Shown here: positions 6,890 through 7,113 of the stretch, piece by piece
Layout: every line of letters starts with the position of its first letter
Numbering within the stretch: position 1 is the first letter of the stretch
Source: Planctomycetota bacterium
Lineage (GTDB): Bacteria; Planctomycetota; Planctomycetia; Pirellulales; Pirellulaceae
Assembly (NCBI GenBank): GCA_026692885.1
Contig: JAPLNJ010001078.1
Coordinates: 1-7,113 of the forward strand
Length of the DNA stretch: 7,113 nt
Direction: 5' to 3'
Notes under the pieces: generated by a model
Told to the model about the DNA's origin: nothing
Seen by the model: only the letters and a program-made list of their open reading frames with translations
Databases searched by the model: none
Made by a program: the position numbers and the translations under genes

Positions 6890-7113
6890 GCTCTTCCTCA
6901 CGGCGACGACGATGTCCTCCTGCGCAGGAAGCCTCCGGCCTGTGACGGCTGCCGAGCCAATGGCAGCCTGCACAGGGACGTGTCGGTAGTCGAACGCACC
7001 CCCTCGGGAGCCCAGTTCGCCCTTCGGGAATCGATTGTCCAAGTGAACGTGCTGGCGGTCTGAAGTGATCACACTGCCCCGCTGGCACGCCCTTGACGAC
7101 CGGCCCCGAAGTG
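6890..7113. other. Unassigned stretch with one open frame (minus, from 7072)
   Basis: A minus-strand frame from a GTG at 7072 to 6806 encodes 88 residues (it includes FDYRHVPVQAAIGSAAVTGRR). The frame stays open to the window edge, so the gene could be longer. It reads through the hairpin and overlaps the HsdS frame by about 35 bases. I do not recognise the product and cannot tell a real gene from a chance frame. No promoter, RNA gene or repeat was seen in the rest of this stretch. Confidence 0.2.

Overview
The window looks like a piece of a GC-rich planctomycete chromosome (Planctomycetota, probably Pirellulales-like). This is inferred from a large secreted LamG / beta-propeller / diheme protein of the hydrazine-synthase-alpha-like family, from a stand-alone UroD-like protein beside glycosidase fragments, and from palindromic GCCC...GGGC repeats of a kind I associate with planctomycete intergenic DNA. 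No rRNA, tRNA or CRISPR array was seen.

Layout. Positions 1-335 hold no gene, only a cluster of palindromic repeats ending in a short motif that forms the new 3' end of a broken gene. Positions 315-1244 (minus) are the C-terminal remnant of a GH29 alpha-L-fucosidase with an in-frame TGA and no catalytic core. Positions 1216-2241 (minus) are an apparently intact UroD-like gene. Directly upstream, 2242-2434 (minus) keeps only the start codon, signal peptide and first conserved motif of what looks like a GH106-type glycosidase, already frameshifted. Positions 2455-2709 (plus) hold two fragments of AraC-type regulators, one broken by a perfect 11-bp tandem duplication. Positions 2706-6044 (plus) are the one large intact gene, a secreted diheme LamG/propeller protein. 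Positions 6088-6840 (minus) encode the C-terminal half of a type I restriction specificity subunit, HsdS. A strong 13-bp-stem hairpin lies where the missing half of that gene should begin. The last 220 bases are unassigned.

How it fits together. The left part reads as the ruin of a deoxysugar (fucose/rhamnose) utilisation locus: regulator, rhamnosidase-like enzyme, UroD-like protein, fucosidase. Everything but the UroD-like gene is truncated, frameshifted or interrupted. The hydrazine-synthase-alpha-like gene points away from this debris and looks functional, probably as a periplasmic or surface electron-transfer or binding protein. It is not evidence of anammox. The right end is a second zone of decay. 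The window is therefore two intact genes set in remnants, and small indels that explain two of the breaks can be read directly.
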